Origin: Flavobacterium gelidicaeli
GTDB lineage: Bacteria > Bacteroidota > Bacteroidia > Flavobacteriales > Flavobacteriaceae
Direction of reading: 5' to 3'
Assembly: GCF_013294005.1 (NCBI RefSeq)
Contig: NZ_JABSNK010000004.1
Location: 364,341-428,340, forward strand
Length of the DNA stretch: 64,000 nucleotides
The first letter of the stretch is position 1. The number at the start of each line of letters is the position of its first letter. A program made the translations under genes and the position numbers. The notes beneath the pieces are model-generated. The model ran no database searches, had not been told where the DNA came from, and worked only from the letters and a program-made list of their open reading frames with translations. Positions 16,020 to 24,103 of this stretch are shown here, in pieces.

Positions 16020-16538
16020 ATGAAGAAAATTGTGCTATTAGGCTACATGGGTTGCGGAAAGTCAACTATTGCCAAAAGTTTGTCTCAAAAAAAACAGATT
16101 CCATTTATAGATTTGGACGAATATATTGAAGAAAAGGCTAAACTATCAGTGAAAGCTATTTTTGAACAGCTAGGAGAAATCAAATTTAGAAAGATGGAAC
16201 ACGAAGCTTTTGTTGAGCTATTACAATTAGACCAATCGATTATTATTGGTTTAGGAGGAGGGACGCCATGCTATGCAAATAATCATGAGTTATTAAAAGG
16301 GGAAAATGTAGAGGCTATTTATTTAAAAGCATCCATTGCTACTTTATTTAATAGACTGTCTCCTAATAAAAGCAAAAGACCCCTTATTGCTCATATGAAT
16401 GACGAGCAAATGAAGGAGTTTATTGCAATGCATCTTTTTGAAAGAAGCTATTTTTATAATCAGGCTACTTATGTGGTTTCTGTAGACGAAAGAACTATTG
16501 AGCAAACGGTAGTAGATATCGAGGCGGTTTTAGCTTAA
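16020..16538 (+). CDS. aroK: Shikimate kinase
   Basis: Phosphorylates shikimate to shikimate-3-phosphate in chorismate synthesis. The 172-residue P-loop kinase has Walker A GYMGCGKST (8-16), the shikimate-binding DLDEYIEEK (about 32-40) and FRKMEHEAF (about 56-64), and GLGGGTPC (about 78-85). Normal length for AroK/AroL. It converges with the PRTase gene and overlaps its 3' end by 9 nt. AroK is the default name; the sequence alone does not separate AroK from AroL. Confidence 0.95.
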   Translation: MKKIVLLGYMGCGKSTIAKSLSQKKQIPFIDLDEYIEEKAKLSVKAIFEQLGEIKFRKMEHEAFVELLQLDQSIIIGLGGGTPCYANNHELLKGENVEAIYLKASIATLFNRLSPNKSKRPLIAHMNDEQMKEFIAMHLFERSYFYNQATYVVSVDERTIEQTVVDIEAVLA

Positions 16539-17030
16539 ATAAGCATAACTTTCATTGTTTTCATCAAATACTACTTGTACATGCTCTAATAGTGATGTAG
16601 AAAGAGAGATGCCTTTAAAGTCAGCCTTAACGGGGTACTTCTTGTGATTACGATCTACAAGTACCGCTGTTTTGAATTTTTTTAAGGGTACGTCTAAAAA
16701 ATGCCTTACGGTATAGATTAATGTTGTACCTGAATTTAATACGTCATCAATAAGGATTAAGCCTTTATTAGTGTAAAGTTCTTTATCTAAAGAAGTCGTG
16801 ATAGCTTGCTCTGGATTTTGTTTATTGATGTATACTTCGCATAATAAAACCTCAAGAGGTGAAATTTTGTTTAATTCTATAGCGATTTTCTCAGCAAAAA
16901 TATAGCCGTTAGAAGTAATTCCAGCAAGAACAACTTCTTTTTCGTTTACAAATGTTTCGTAAATTTGATAAGCAATTCTGGTAATTTTGTGCTCAATTTC
17001 TTGATTGGTTAAAATGATGTTTTTGCTCAT
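16530..17030 (-). CDS. PyrR-like phosphoribosyltransferase
   Basis: A type I PRTase of 166 residues. The PRPP-binding loop is GLILIDDVLNSGTTL (about 92-106), with the VLAGITSNGYIFAEKIA phosphate/hood region near 34-50 and VLVDRNHKKYPVKADFKG near 123-140, the arrangement seen in PyrR and hypoxanthine/uracil PRTases. Whether it regulates pyrimidine genes, salvages uracil or acts on purines is not decided by sequence. Its 3' end overlaps aroK by 9 nt on the opposite strand; the S4-domain gene lies upstream on the same strand. Confidence 0.85.
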   Translation of the reverse strand: MSKNIILTNQEIEHKITRIAYQIYETFVNEKEVVLAGITSNGYIFAEKIAIELNKISPLEVLLCEVYINKQNPEQAITTSLDKELYTNKGLILIDDVLNSGTTLIYTVRHFLDVPLKKFKTAVLVDRNHKKYPVKADFKGISLSTSLLEHVQVVFDENNESYAYLS

Positions 17031-17097
17031 TATTGTTTTGTTTAGTAATTTTAAATTTCAAGAGATTTTATACACTTCGAGTCTTATACCTCTTGAA

Positions 17098-17484
17098 TTA
17101 ATCCTCCTCGTCCGTTTTTATTTCATTACCGAATTCGTCAATGTCTCTTCGGTCTTTTTTAGTAGGTCTTCCAGTACCGTTTTTCCTATAATGATCTTTC
17201 GATAATTTAAGTAATTCTAAGTGTTGGTATACTTCTGCTGGAGTATCGTTTCGTCTGTAGATATCGACTAATTTAGCTCCAACACGACTTTCCGGAATGT
17301 CTAATACGGTTATAATTTGGGTTATTTGGTCTTTTCGGAAGGTGATTTTATCCGTAGGAAAAACCTCTTTTGACGGTTTTGCAACCATACCATTTACAGT
17401 AACATGATTCTTTTTACAAGCCTCAGTTACCATGTTTCGGGTTTTGTAATATCGGACACACCATAAAAATTTATCGATTCTCAT
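17098..17484 (-). CDS. Hsp15-like S4-domain RNA-binding protein
   Basis: 128 residues from the ATG at 17484, where the family start MRIDKFLWCVRYYKTR begins; the longer in-frame start adds 15 unrelated residues. An S4 domain spans about 1-65, including ACKKNHVTVNGMVAKPSKEV. The tail (about 95-128) is very basic then acidic (DHYRKNGTGRPTKKDRRDID). Hsp15 (HslR) binds 50S subunits carrying nascent chains and helps recycle stalled ribosomes. A CAAAAATA motif on the plus strand at 17516-17523 is a plausible -7 box for this minus-strand gene. Confidence 0.87.
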   Translation of the reverse strand: MRIDKFLWCVRYYKTRNMVTEACKKNHVTVNGMVAKPSKEVFPTDKITFRKDQITQIITVLDIPESRVGAKLVDIYRRNDTPAEVYQHLELLKLSKDHYRKNGTGRPTKKDRRDIDEFGNEIKTDEED

Positions 17485-17562
17485 AAATATTCTAAAATCA
17501 GAGTTAAATAGTTTACAAAAATAAATCAATATTGTATCTTGCGCACTTAAAAATCAGCTATA

Positions 17563-18471
17563 ATGAACAAATTTAAGTATTATTTTATTTTATCAATTAC
17601 AACACTGTCTTTATTTTCATGCTCGAAAAGTGATGACTCAGTAGAACTTACTCCACCAAGAGAGTATGCTGATCAATACCCGACTGATATTAATGATATT
17701 GAGCAATATTTAAAAACATATTATGTTAGTGTTTCAGCTGATTTAGATGCAACAATAACTAAAATTCCAGATGGAGGAACTCAAAAATCAATTTGGGACC
17801 AAACGGAATATGAACTAAAGTTCAGAACAGTTAATCGTCACGGAGTAGATTATAAAGTGTATTATTTAGTATTGAATGAAGGTGTAGGGGAGTCTCCAAC
17901 AAATACAGATGCTGTTTTAGCAGCTTATAAAGGAGAGTACCTACAGCAAGTTACTGCATCGGAAGTTACGACGTTGACGGTAACTCCTTTTGAGGAACTT
18001 AAGTTTCCGCAATCTTTCTTCAATTTGAATAGTGTAATTACTGGTTGGGCTGAGATTTTTCCTCAATTTAAAACAGGAACATATACTGAGGGTACTAATG
18101 GCACAATAAGTTATAAAGATTTTGGGGCGGGTGTAATGTTTATTCCTTCAGGATTAGCTTATTACTCACAAGGGCAGGGGGCGATTCCTTCATATACACC
18201 ACTTGTTTTTAGCTTTAAATTATATGAAATTCAACGATTAGATTCTGATGCGGATGGAATTCCTAATTATTTAGAAGATTTGAATAATGATGGATATATG
18301 TATGATTTTAGAAGTACAATTAATTACCCTGTAACGCCAGCGGTTAATGCTGATGATACTGATGGAGATGGTATTCCTAATTATTTAGATATAGATGATG
18401 ATGGAGACGGAGTGACTACTATACTTGAAATAGCAGCAGGAACGGATTATTTAGATAAGAATAGTAAATAG
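17563..18471 (+). CDS. FKBP-type prolyl isomerase lipoprotein with TSP3-like Ca-binding tail
   Basis: 302 residues. Lipoprotein signal to Cys20 (TTLSLFSC), then SKSDDSVE. The central domain (about 80-225) has an FKBP-type core, with VITGWAEIFPQFKTGT followed by GAGVMFIPSGLAYYSQGQGAIP and PLVFSFKLYEIQRL, matching the GW-x-E..IP..L-Y/G..P-F/L-F-x-V-x-L pattern. The C-terminal 75 residues carry calcium-type repeats, DSDADGIPNYLEDLNNDG and DTDGDGIPNYLDIDDDGDG, like thrombospondin type 3/dockerin loops. Probable envelope folding factor stabilised by Ca; the combination is common in gliding flavobacteria, though the exact substrate is unknown. Confidence 0.82.
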   Translation: MNKFKYYFILSITTLSLFSCSKSDDSVELTPPREYADQYPTDINDIEQYLKTYYVSVSADLDATITKIPDGGTQKSIWDQTEYELKFRTVNRHGVDYKVYYLVLNEGVGESPTNTDAVLAAYKGEYLQQVTASEVTTLTVTPFEELKFPQSFFNLNSVITGWAEIFPQFKTGTYTEGTNGTISYKDFGAGVMFIPSGLAYYSQGQGAIPSYTPLVFSFKLYEIQRLDSDADGIPNYLEDLNNDGYMYDFRSTINYPVTPAVNADDTDGDGIPNYLDIDDDGDGVTTILEIAAGTDYLDKNSK

Positions 18472-18490
18472 TACAGGTCGTTTATAACAT

Positions 18491-18533
18491 AAAAAAAAAC
18501 TCTTTTCAGTTTATCTGAAAAGAGTTTTTTTTA
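18491..18533 (+). terminator. Terminator after the FKBP lipoprotein
   Basis: AAACTCTTTTCAG (18497-18509) pairs with CTGAAAAGAGTTT (18515-18527), with A9 before and T8 after, so it can act on both strands. Confidence 0.88.
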
Positions 18534-18733
18534 TGCTTACTAATAATTTGTTAACGCTTTTTTAGTTGATACCAATGCTACAAATAAAACAGTCCGATTA
18601 TGAGTTCGGGAGTCTAGAACCATTATTACATTTTGACTCCGCTCGATGGGGTAAAATTAGCTTAGAATATACTGTACTTGTATTTGGTATTATTAAAAGG
18701 GTTTAAAAATTTAGGGTGATTTTATAAATAAGG
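18534..18733. other. Gene-free stretch between FKBP gene and transketolase
   Basis: The 315-nt gap between the two genes contains the two terminator hairpins flanking this stretch. Here only a short GC-richer segment (18600-18660) stands out; no frame, promoter or repeat was recognised. Confidence 0.4.
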
Positions 18734-18763
18734 AAAGCCGTTAACTTTATAGTTAACGGCTTT
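18734..18763 (-). terminator. Hairpin terminator of the split transketolase operon
   Basis: Perfect stem AAAGCCGTTAACT (18734-18746) with AGTTAACGGCTTT (18751-18763), loop TTAT; 23 nt after the tktC stop. Confidence 0.75.
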
Positions 18764-18786
18764 ATTTATGATGTAAACAAATAGAA

Positions 18787-19740
18787 TTATTTTCGAGCAA
18801 TAACTCTTTCAACAGCTGCAACAATTGCTTCGTTGTTTAATTTGTATTTGTCCATTAATTGAGCAGGAGTACCTGATTCTCCAAAACTATCATTAACAGC
18901 AACAAACTCTTGTGGAGCTGGCTGGTTTAAGGCTAATACTCTTGATACGCTTTCGCCAAGACCTCCTAGTATGTTGTGCTCTTCGGCAGTAACGATACAT
19001 TTAGTTTTAGCTAACGATTTTAAAATTGCTTCTTCGTCAAGTGGTTTGATCGTGTGGATATTGATAACCTCAGCAGAGATTCCTTTTGCTTCTAGCGCTT
19101 CGGCAGCAATTAATGCTTCCCAAACTAAGTGTCCTGTAGCAACAATAGTTACATCAGTTCCTTCACTAAGTAAAATTGCTTTTCCAATTACGAAAGGTTC
19201 GTCAGCAGGCATAAAGTTAGGTACCACTGGACGTCCAAAACGCAAGTAAGCTGGGCCTTGGTGATCAGCAAGTGCTAATGTAGCTGCTTTAGTTTGATTG
19301 TAGTCGCAAGTATTGATTACAGTCATTCCAGGAAGCATTTTCATTAATCCTATATCTTCAAGAATTTGGTGTGTAGCTCCATCTTCTCCTAATGTTAAAC
19401 CTGCGTGTGAAGCACAAATTTTCACATTTTTATCAGAGTAAGCAACTGATTGACGTATTTGGTCGTATACTCTTCCTGTAGAAAAGTTAGCAAATGTTCC
19501 TGTAAAAGGAATTTTACCACCAATAGTTAAACCTGCTGCAATTCCGATCATGTTTGCTTCAGCAATTCCAATTTGGAAAAAACGTTCTGGATGATTTTTT
19601 TTGAAATCATCAAATTTTAATGATCCAATTAAATCCGCACAAAGGGCAACAACATTTTCGTTTTTTTGACCTAATTCAGTCATTCCCGCTCCAAAACCTG
19701 AACGCGTATCTTTACTTCCTGTATTTGTATATTTTTTCAT
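18787..19740 (-). CDS. Transketolase, C-terminal (pyrimidine) subunit
   Basis: Second half of a two-gene transketolase of the pentose phosphate pathway: 317 residues covering the Pyr domain and C-terminal domain. GFGAGMTELGQ (about 15-25), FFQIGIAEANMIGIAAGL (about 54-71, with the catalytic TPP-activating Glu of GIAE), FANFSTGR and SHAGLTLGEDGATHQ (about 110-124), ending with GGLGESVSR and DSFGESGTP. Lies 86 nt downstream of the N-terminal subunit gene. Split transketolases occur in many Bacteroidota and archaea and form an alpha2-beta2-like enzyme. Confidence 0.93.
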   Translation of the reverse strand: MKKYTNTGSKDTRSGFGAGMTELGQKNENVVALCADLIGSLKFDDFKKNHPERFFQIGIAEANMIGIAAGLTIGGKIPFTGTFANFSTGRVYDQIRQSVAYSDKNVKICASHAGLTLGEDGATHQILEDIGLMKMLPGMTVINTCDYNQTKAATLALADHQGPAYLRFGRPVVPNFMPADEPFVIGKAILLSEGTDVTIVATGHLVWEALIAAEALEAKGISAEVINIHTIKPLDEEAILKSLAKTKCIVTAEEHNILGGLGESVSRVLALNQPAPQEFVAVNDSFGESGTPAQLMDKYKLNNEAIVAAVERVIARK

Positions 19741-19826
19741 TTTTTTAAATTCAAAGATTTAAAAATTTAATAATTGAAAGATTTTGAGTGGTAATTCAAA
19801 ATTTACAATTCAAAATTTAAAATTAT

Positions 19827-20675
19827 TTAGTAATCACCTAAAGTTTCTGGGTTTTGAGTCAATGCATTTTCTAGTTGTGCATCATTTGGTGCTTTACCAT
19901 GCCAAGCATGAGTGTGCATCATATAATCAACTCCGTGCCCCATTTCTGTATGTAATAATACACAAACTGGTTTTCCTTTTCCTGTTCTAGATTTTGCTTC
20001 GTTCATACCTGCAATAATCGCTTCAATGTTGTTACCTTCTGTTATTTCAAGAACGTCCCAGTCAAAAGCTTCAAATTTAGCTTTGATGCTTCCCATTGGT
20101 AGAACCTCATCAGTAGAACCATCAATTTGCTTTCCGTTAAGGTCAATAGTAGCAATAAGATTGTCTACTTTTTTAGCAGACGCATACATAATTGCTTCCC
20201 AGTTTTGTCCTTCTTGTAATTCACCATCACCGTGAAGTGTGTAAATTAAATGGTTGTCATTGTTTAATTTTTTTGCTTGAGCAGCACCAATACCTACTGA
20301 CATACCTTGACCAAGTGAACCTGATGCAATTCTTACTCCTGGTAAATGGTCATGAGTTGTAGGGTGTCCTTGCAATCTCGAGTTGATTAAACGAAATGTA
20401 GCTAATTCAGCAACTGGAAAATAACCAGAACGTGCTAATACGCTATAGAATACTGGAGAGATATGTCCGTTTGAAAGGAAGAATAAATCTTCTCCTATTC
20501 CGTCCATATCAAACACTTCTTTGCGTTCCATAAGGTTTTGGTATAAAGCTACTAGAAATTCAGTACAGCCAAGTGAACCTCCAGGATGTCCTGAGTTTAC
20601 GGCATGTACCATTCGAAGAATGTCTCTTCTTACTTGGATAGTTAAATCGTTTAATTGTTGTGTGTTAGGCTTCAT
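19827..20675 (-). CDS. Transketolase, N-terminal (TPP-binding) subunit
   Basis: 282 residues of the transketolase PP domain: HAVNSGHPGGSLGCTEFL (about 24-41), LSNGHISPVFYS, SGSLGQGMSVGIGAA (about 117-131) and the thiamine-diphosphate motif GDGELQEGQNWEA...LIATIDLNGKQ (about 148-180). First gene of the split tkt operon. Ends with HTEMGHGVDYM. The promoter at 20701-20732 drives both genes. Confidence 0.93.
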   Translation of the reverse strand: MKPNTQQLNDLTIQVRRDILRMVHAVNSGHPGGSLGCTEFLVALYQNLMERKEVFDMDGIGEDLFFLSNGHISPVFYSVLARSGYFPVAELATFRLINSRLQGHPTTHDHLPGVRIASGSLGQGMSVGIGAAQAKKLNNDNHLIYTLHGDGELQEGQNWEAIMYASAKKVDNLIATIDLNGKQIDGSTDEVLPMGSIKAKFEAFDWDVLEITEGNNIEAIIAGMNEAKSRTGKGKPVCVLLHTEMGHGVDYMMHTHAWHGKAPNDAQLENALTQNPETLGDY

Positions 20676-20700
20676 TTTGTGTGTAAAAGTTAAACTATTG

Positions 20701-20732
20701 CAAATGTAATTTTTATTTTGGCGTAAGACAAA
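20701..20732 (-). promoter_or_regulatory. Promoter of the split transketolase operon
   Basis: Minus strand TTTG (20729-20732), 20-bp spacer, TACATTTG (20701-20708), 25 nt upstream of the ATG at 20675. Confidence 0.75.
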
Positions 20733-20873
20733 TGATTTTGGATTTTGTTGTGATGCTAATTTAAGGTTTGCTTTGAGCTATCTAGACGAGTAAATACCAC
20801 AATTTCTATAATTTAACAGTTGTTTTTTAACGCTACTCTTTTTAAATCTTGGACGAATTATTATCTTGCAAGA

Positions 20874-21455
20874 ATGTATCAACAATTAGAAAAAAGCATC
20901 GGAGAAAAAGTGTCTTTAACAGCGGCAGAATTTGAGTTGTGCAAGACTTTTTTTATTCCAAAAAAACTCCGTAAAAAACAAACTTTATTACTCGAAGGTG
21001 ACGTTTGCTCTTACAATGCTTTTATCGAAAAAGGCGTACTGCGTTCCTATACCACGGACGAAAAAGGAAACGAGCAAGTCATTCAATTTGCATTTGAAGG
21101 ATGGTGGATTAGCGATTTATCTAGTTTCTTACTAGGAAGTAATTCAACTTATACGATTGAAGCCATTGAAGATTCTGAACTTTTATTGTTAACCTATAGC
21201 GCTCGAGAAGAGTTGATGATTCAGTTGCCTGTTTTTGAACGTTATCAAAGAATTTTGTTACAAAACGCATTTATAGCATTACAAACTAGAATTAATGCTG
21301 CTTTAAATGCTTCGGCTGAGGAAAAATACATAAAGCTAACCGTTTCCTATCCTGATGTCATTGCTCGTGTACCACAGCACATGATCGCTTCTTACCTTGG
21401 GTTAACCCCAGAAACACTGAGCCGAGTGCGAAAACAAATTAATCTTCGCAAATAA
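20874..21455 (+). CDS. Crp/Fnr family transcription regulator
   Basis: 193 residues from ATG 20874, chosen because MYQQLEKSIGEKV starts typical flavobacterial Crp proteins; the longer frame adds a non-conserved head. A cNMP-binding-like jelly roll spans about 20-120 (KQTLLLEGDVCSYNAFIEKG, WISDLSSFLLG). A winged HTH lies at about 150-193, with VPQHMIASYLGLTPETLSRVRKQI. The recognition helix PETLSR keeps Glu, Ser and Arg at the positions E. coli FNR uses to read TTGAT. It lacks the FNR Cys cluster, so it is not an obvious Fe-S sensor. A perfect FNR-type box lies 17 nt downstream, in front of the OYE operon it probably controls. Confidence 0.88.
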   Translation: MYQQLEKSIGEKVSLTAAEFELCKTFFIPKKLRKKQTLLLEGDVCSYNAFIEKGVLRSYTTDEKGNEQVIQFAFEGWWISDLSSFLLGSNSTYTIEAIEDSELLLLTYSAREELMIQLPVFERYQRILLQNAFIALQTRINAALNASAEEKYIKLTVSYPDVIARVPQHMIASYLGLTPETLSRVRKQINLRK

Positions 21456-21471
21456 AGATTCCTCAAAATAC

Positions 21472-21539
21472 TTGATTTAGATCAATGCCATTTCTTATTA
21501 TACCTCAAGTATAGTAAGCGTGCTCTTGTTGTAGTTTTG
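21472..21539 (+). promoter_or_regulatory. FNR-type box plus -7 element for the OYE operon
   Basis: TTGATTTAGATCAA (21472-21485) is a perfect TTGATnnnnATCAA palindrome. TAGTTTTG (21532-21539) fits the -7 box, and no TTG sits at the -33 distance, as expected of an activator-dependent promoter. The palindrome centre is about 65 bp upstream of the predicted start, a class I activator position. Confidence 0.65.
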
Positions 21540-21558
21540 CCTTATCAAAATCAAAAAA

Positions 21559-22074
21559 ATGCAAAACATAAAAACAATTGCCGTAATAGGCGCGTCAGAT
21601 AAAAGAAATTTTGCGGTTCTAAACGAACTTGCTGCCCGCTACCAAATGTTATTATTTGATAATAATGAGAAAGCACTTTTAGAGATTCATCAAGCACTCT
21701 TAGCTCAAAATCGCTACGCTAAAATAGAGAAAATGGCATGCGCAACTAATGCAAGTTGGGAAGCTGATATCATTATTCTTTCGGGTTTTTGTATTAATGA
21801 TTCTAATGTAGTGCAAAAAATAAAAAAAGTTGCTACAGCTAAAACAATCATTATTATGGAAAATGACGATGAGTTTACTAAGTCAATCAACCATCAGGTG
21901 AGTTTTGATCTTATTTTCCCTCATTCTAGAATTGTTGAAGCAATCAATATTAATAGTGATGATGATAATGAAAACGAATTTTTATTAGAAGGACATGATT
22001 CTTATGCATTAGACACTGTTTCGCATATTTTTGAAAATATAGGTTTTACGACCTACGTTTCGCAAATAAATTAA
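21559..22074 (+). CDS. Rossmann-fold NAD(P)-binding protein
   Basis: 171 residues. The N-terminus IKTIAVIGASDKRNFAVLNEL gives a beta-alpha-beta nucleotide-binding start (GASDKR replacing GxGxxG), with LLFDNNEKALLEIHQALL, ADIIILSGFCINDSNVVQKI and KTIIIMENDDEFTKSI giving successive Rossmann strands, like the N-terminal domain of F420/NADPH-dependent reductases and prephenate dehydrogenases. No catalytic second domain. It lies 20 nt upstream of the old yellow enzyme gene, so a redox-linked role is inferred, not shown. Confidence 0.65.
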   Translation: MQNIKTIAVIGASDKRNFAVLNELAARYQMLLFDNNEKALLEIHQALLAQNRYAKIEKMACATNASWEADIIILSGFCINDSNVVQKIKKVATAKTIIIMENDDEFTKSINHQVSFDLIFPHSRIVEAININSDDDNENEFLLEGHDSYALDTVSHIFENIGFTTYVSQIN

Positions 22075-22094
22075 AAAACATAAAACATACCACG

Positions 22095-23189
22095 ATGAGT
22101 AAAATTACATTATTACAACCGTATACTTTCGAGGCTACAAAATATAACAACCGTATGGCTATGGCCCCAATGACAAGAAGCCGTGCAGGAAACGAAGGTA
22201 ACTTGGCTACAGCAGAAATGGCGATCTACTATGCTGATCGTGCTGCTGCAGGTTTATTGATTACCGAAGGAACTGTAGTGAGTAAAAAAGCGGTTGGTTT
22301 TATTAATGTTCCCGGAATTTATAGTAAAGAACAAACAGAAAGCTGGAAACAGGTTACGCATGCAGTTCATGATAAAGGCGGAAAGATTTTTGTACAATTA
22401 TGGCATACAGGAAGGTTATCGCACCCTGAACTACATAACGGAGAATTGCCTCACGCACCATCAGCAATTAATCCTGAAGCTAAAGCCTATGTTGCACGTG
22501 GTTTTATTGATACCGTTACTCCAAAAGAAATGACTGTGGGTGAAATTAAAGCAACAATTATCGATTTTAAAAACAGTGCTAAAAATGCCGTAGAAGCTGG
22601 TTTTGACGGAATAGAATTGCATGCTGCCAATGGGTATTTATTTCATCAATTTTTTAACGGATGTTCTAATGCGCGTACTGATGAATATGGTGGAAGTATT
22701 GAAAACAAAGCCCGTATTTTATTCGAAACTTTAGATGCTTTAAAAGACGTTATCAATTATTCTAGAGTAGGTGTGCGTTTAAATCCGTCAATGCATGGAG
22801 TTCAAGGAATGACAGTAGATAAAGACACTATTGACACACATGAATATATTGTGAATAGGTTAAATGACTATGGCTTAGCTTATGTGCACTTAACGGAACC
22901 TTTTACTGATGTAAGTGAAGTTCCTTATGCAGTAACTGAAATAGCAAAACATTTTAGACCTATTTATAAAGGGTTGTTAATGATCAACAAAGGTTTTACT
23001 AAAGAAACGGGGAATAAAATTATTGAAGACGGTTATGCTGATATGGTTGCTTACGGAGTGCCTTTTATTGCAAATCCTGATTTAGTAGCTCGTTTTGAAA
23101 AAAATGCGCCTTTAAATACGCCTGATCCAAGTACTTTTTACACTTTTACAGAAAAAGGATATAATGACTACCCAAAAATGGAGGCCTAA
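22095..23189 (+). CDS. Alkene reductase, old yellow enzyme family
   Basis: FMN-dependent NAD(P)H:enone/nitro-ester reductase of the NemA/OYE class, 364 residues forming a TIM barrel. Visible are NRMAMAPMTRSRA (about 19-31, FMN contact), LLITEGTVVS, QLWHTGRLSHP (about 100-110), the substrate/FMN His-Asn pair in GIELHAANGYLFHQFF (about 173-188), DEYGGSIENKARILFE and MVAYGVPFIANPDLVARF near the C-terminus. Last gene of the likely Crp/Fnr-controlled operon. Physiological substrate (quinones, enals, nitro compounds) unknown. Confidence 0.93.
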   Translation: MSKITLLQPYTFEATKYNNRMAMAPMTRSRAGNEGNLATAEMAIYYADRAAAGLLITEGTVVSKKAVGFINVPGIYSKEQTESWKQVTHAVHDKGGKIFVQLWHTGRLSHPELHNGELPHAPSAINPEAKAYVARGFIDTVTPKEMTVGEIKATIIDFKNSAKNAVEAGFDGIELHAANGYLFHQFFNGCSNARTDEYGGSIENKARILFETLDALKDVINYSRVGVRLNPSMHGVQGMTVDKDTIDTHEYIVNRLNDYGLAYVHLTEPFTDVSEVPYAVTEIAKHFRPIYKGLLMINKGFTKETGNKIIEDGYADMVAYGVPFIANPDLVARFEKNAPLNTPDPSTFYTFTEKGYNDYPKMEA

Positions 23190-23285
23190 TAATTAAAATT
23201 TAATTTGTGAATGAGATTTATTTTTAAAACGATTACTAGTAATGCAATGCAGTACTCGTTTGAATGTTTAAATCTCATTAAGTAT

Positions 23286-23318
23286 AAAAAAAGCCCCAAA
23301 TTAAATGGGGCTTTTTAT
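23286..23318. terminator. Terminator between OYE and rhodanese operons
   Basis: AAAAAGCCCC and GGGGCTTTTT arms around an AT-rich loop; bidirectional between two convergent operons. Confidence 0.85.
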
Positions 23319-23334
23319 TTTTTAGACTAAAAAA

Positions 23335-23646
23335 TTATAGTTTGTTTTGTAAGCTACTCCAGCCTCCGCCATTGTAGACAGTAGTATAGCCGTTTGTTTT
23401 TAAAATACTTTTAGCCGATGCGCTTCGCATTCCTGATGCGCAACAGGTAATAATTGTAGCGTCTTTTTTTAATTTTGATAAATGTTTACTTAGTTCGTTA
23501 AGTGGTAAGTTAATGGCTCCTTTTACATGACCTTGTTTATATTCTGCAGGGGAACGAACATCTACTATCACTGCGCCTTGTTTTACTAATTCACTAAAAT
23601 TTACCGCAGGACCAATTCCGAATATTTTTTTTAAGAATGCTATCAT
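23335..23646 (-). CDS. Single-domain rhodanese (sulfurtransferase)
   Basis: 103 residues. A short hydrophobic/basic head MIAFLKKIFGIG is followed by a rhodanese fold: GAVIVDVRSPAEYKQGHVKGAINLPLNEL (about 24-52) and the active-site loop CCASGMRSAS (about 68-77, second Cys catalytic). Ends NGGGWSSLQNKL. The gene starts immediately after the stop codon of the upstream rhodanese gene (TAAATG), so the two are translationally coupled. Moves sulfane sulfur from a donor to an acceptor; partner unknown. Confidence 0.9.
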   Translation of the reverse strand: MIAFLKKIFGIGPAVNFSELVKQGAVIVDVRSPAEYKQGHVKGAINLPLNELSKHLSKLKKDATIITCCASGMRSASAKSILKTNGYTTVYNGGGWSSLQNKL

Positions 23647-23934
23647 TTATTCTGTTGCTTGAGATTTGTAATAATTAACGTCTAACCAGGAGCCTCCGTT
23701 GTAACATTCTATTCCGTTTTGAGAAAGAAATTGCTGTGCTTGTCCGCTTCTGTTTCCTGAAGCGCAACATAAAACTAAAGGCATTTTAAGTTCTTTAATT
23801 TCTTCAAGTCGCTCTGGTAGTTCGTTCAATGCAATGTTTATTGCATCAGGAACACTACCGCCCATAAATTCAGCATGCGAGCGAACATCTACAATAGTTC
23901 CTAAATTTTGTTTTATGATTTCTTCTAGTTTCAT
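23647..23934 (-). CDS. Single-domain rhodanese, first of a tandem pair
   Basis: 95 residues: GTIVDVRSHAEFMGGSVPDAINIALNELP (about 12-40) and active-site loop CCASGNRSGQAQ (about 57-68). Clearly a paralogue of the next gene, with the same CCASGxRS loop. An upstream TACTTTTG -7 box (minus strand, 24014-24021) overlaps the reach of a GTAACA-type palindrome, suggesting activator control. Confidence 0.9.
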   Translation of the reverse strand: MKLEEIIKQNLGTIVDVRSHAEFMGGSVPDAINIALNELPERLEEIKELKMPLVLCCASGNRSGQAQQFLSQNGIECYNGGSWLDVNYYKSQATE

Positions 23935-24013
23935 AGTTCTAATTTTAATGTTGTTTTGCTTAAAGCGAAATGGACGTATTTTATACCAATACGATTATTG
24001 GTTTCATTAGGTA

Positions 24014-24057
24014 CAAAAGTAAAGTATCAAAAAGCGTTTCACAGTAACATTTGTTAC
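24014..24057 (-). promoter_or_regulatory. Promoter of the rhodanese operon with a Crp/Fnr-like palindrome
   Basis: The minus strand carries TACTTTTG (24014-24021). GTAACATTTGTTAC (24044-24057) is a perfect 6-2-6 inverted repeat centred about 40 bp upstream of the predicted start, a class II activator position, where the normal -33 TTTG is missing. Confidence 0.5.
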
Positions 24058-24103
24058 ACAACTATAAAAATGTTGCTTTTTAGATTATAAAAATTCTGAA
24101 TGT

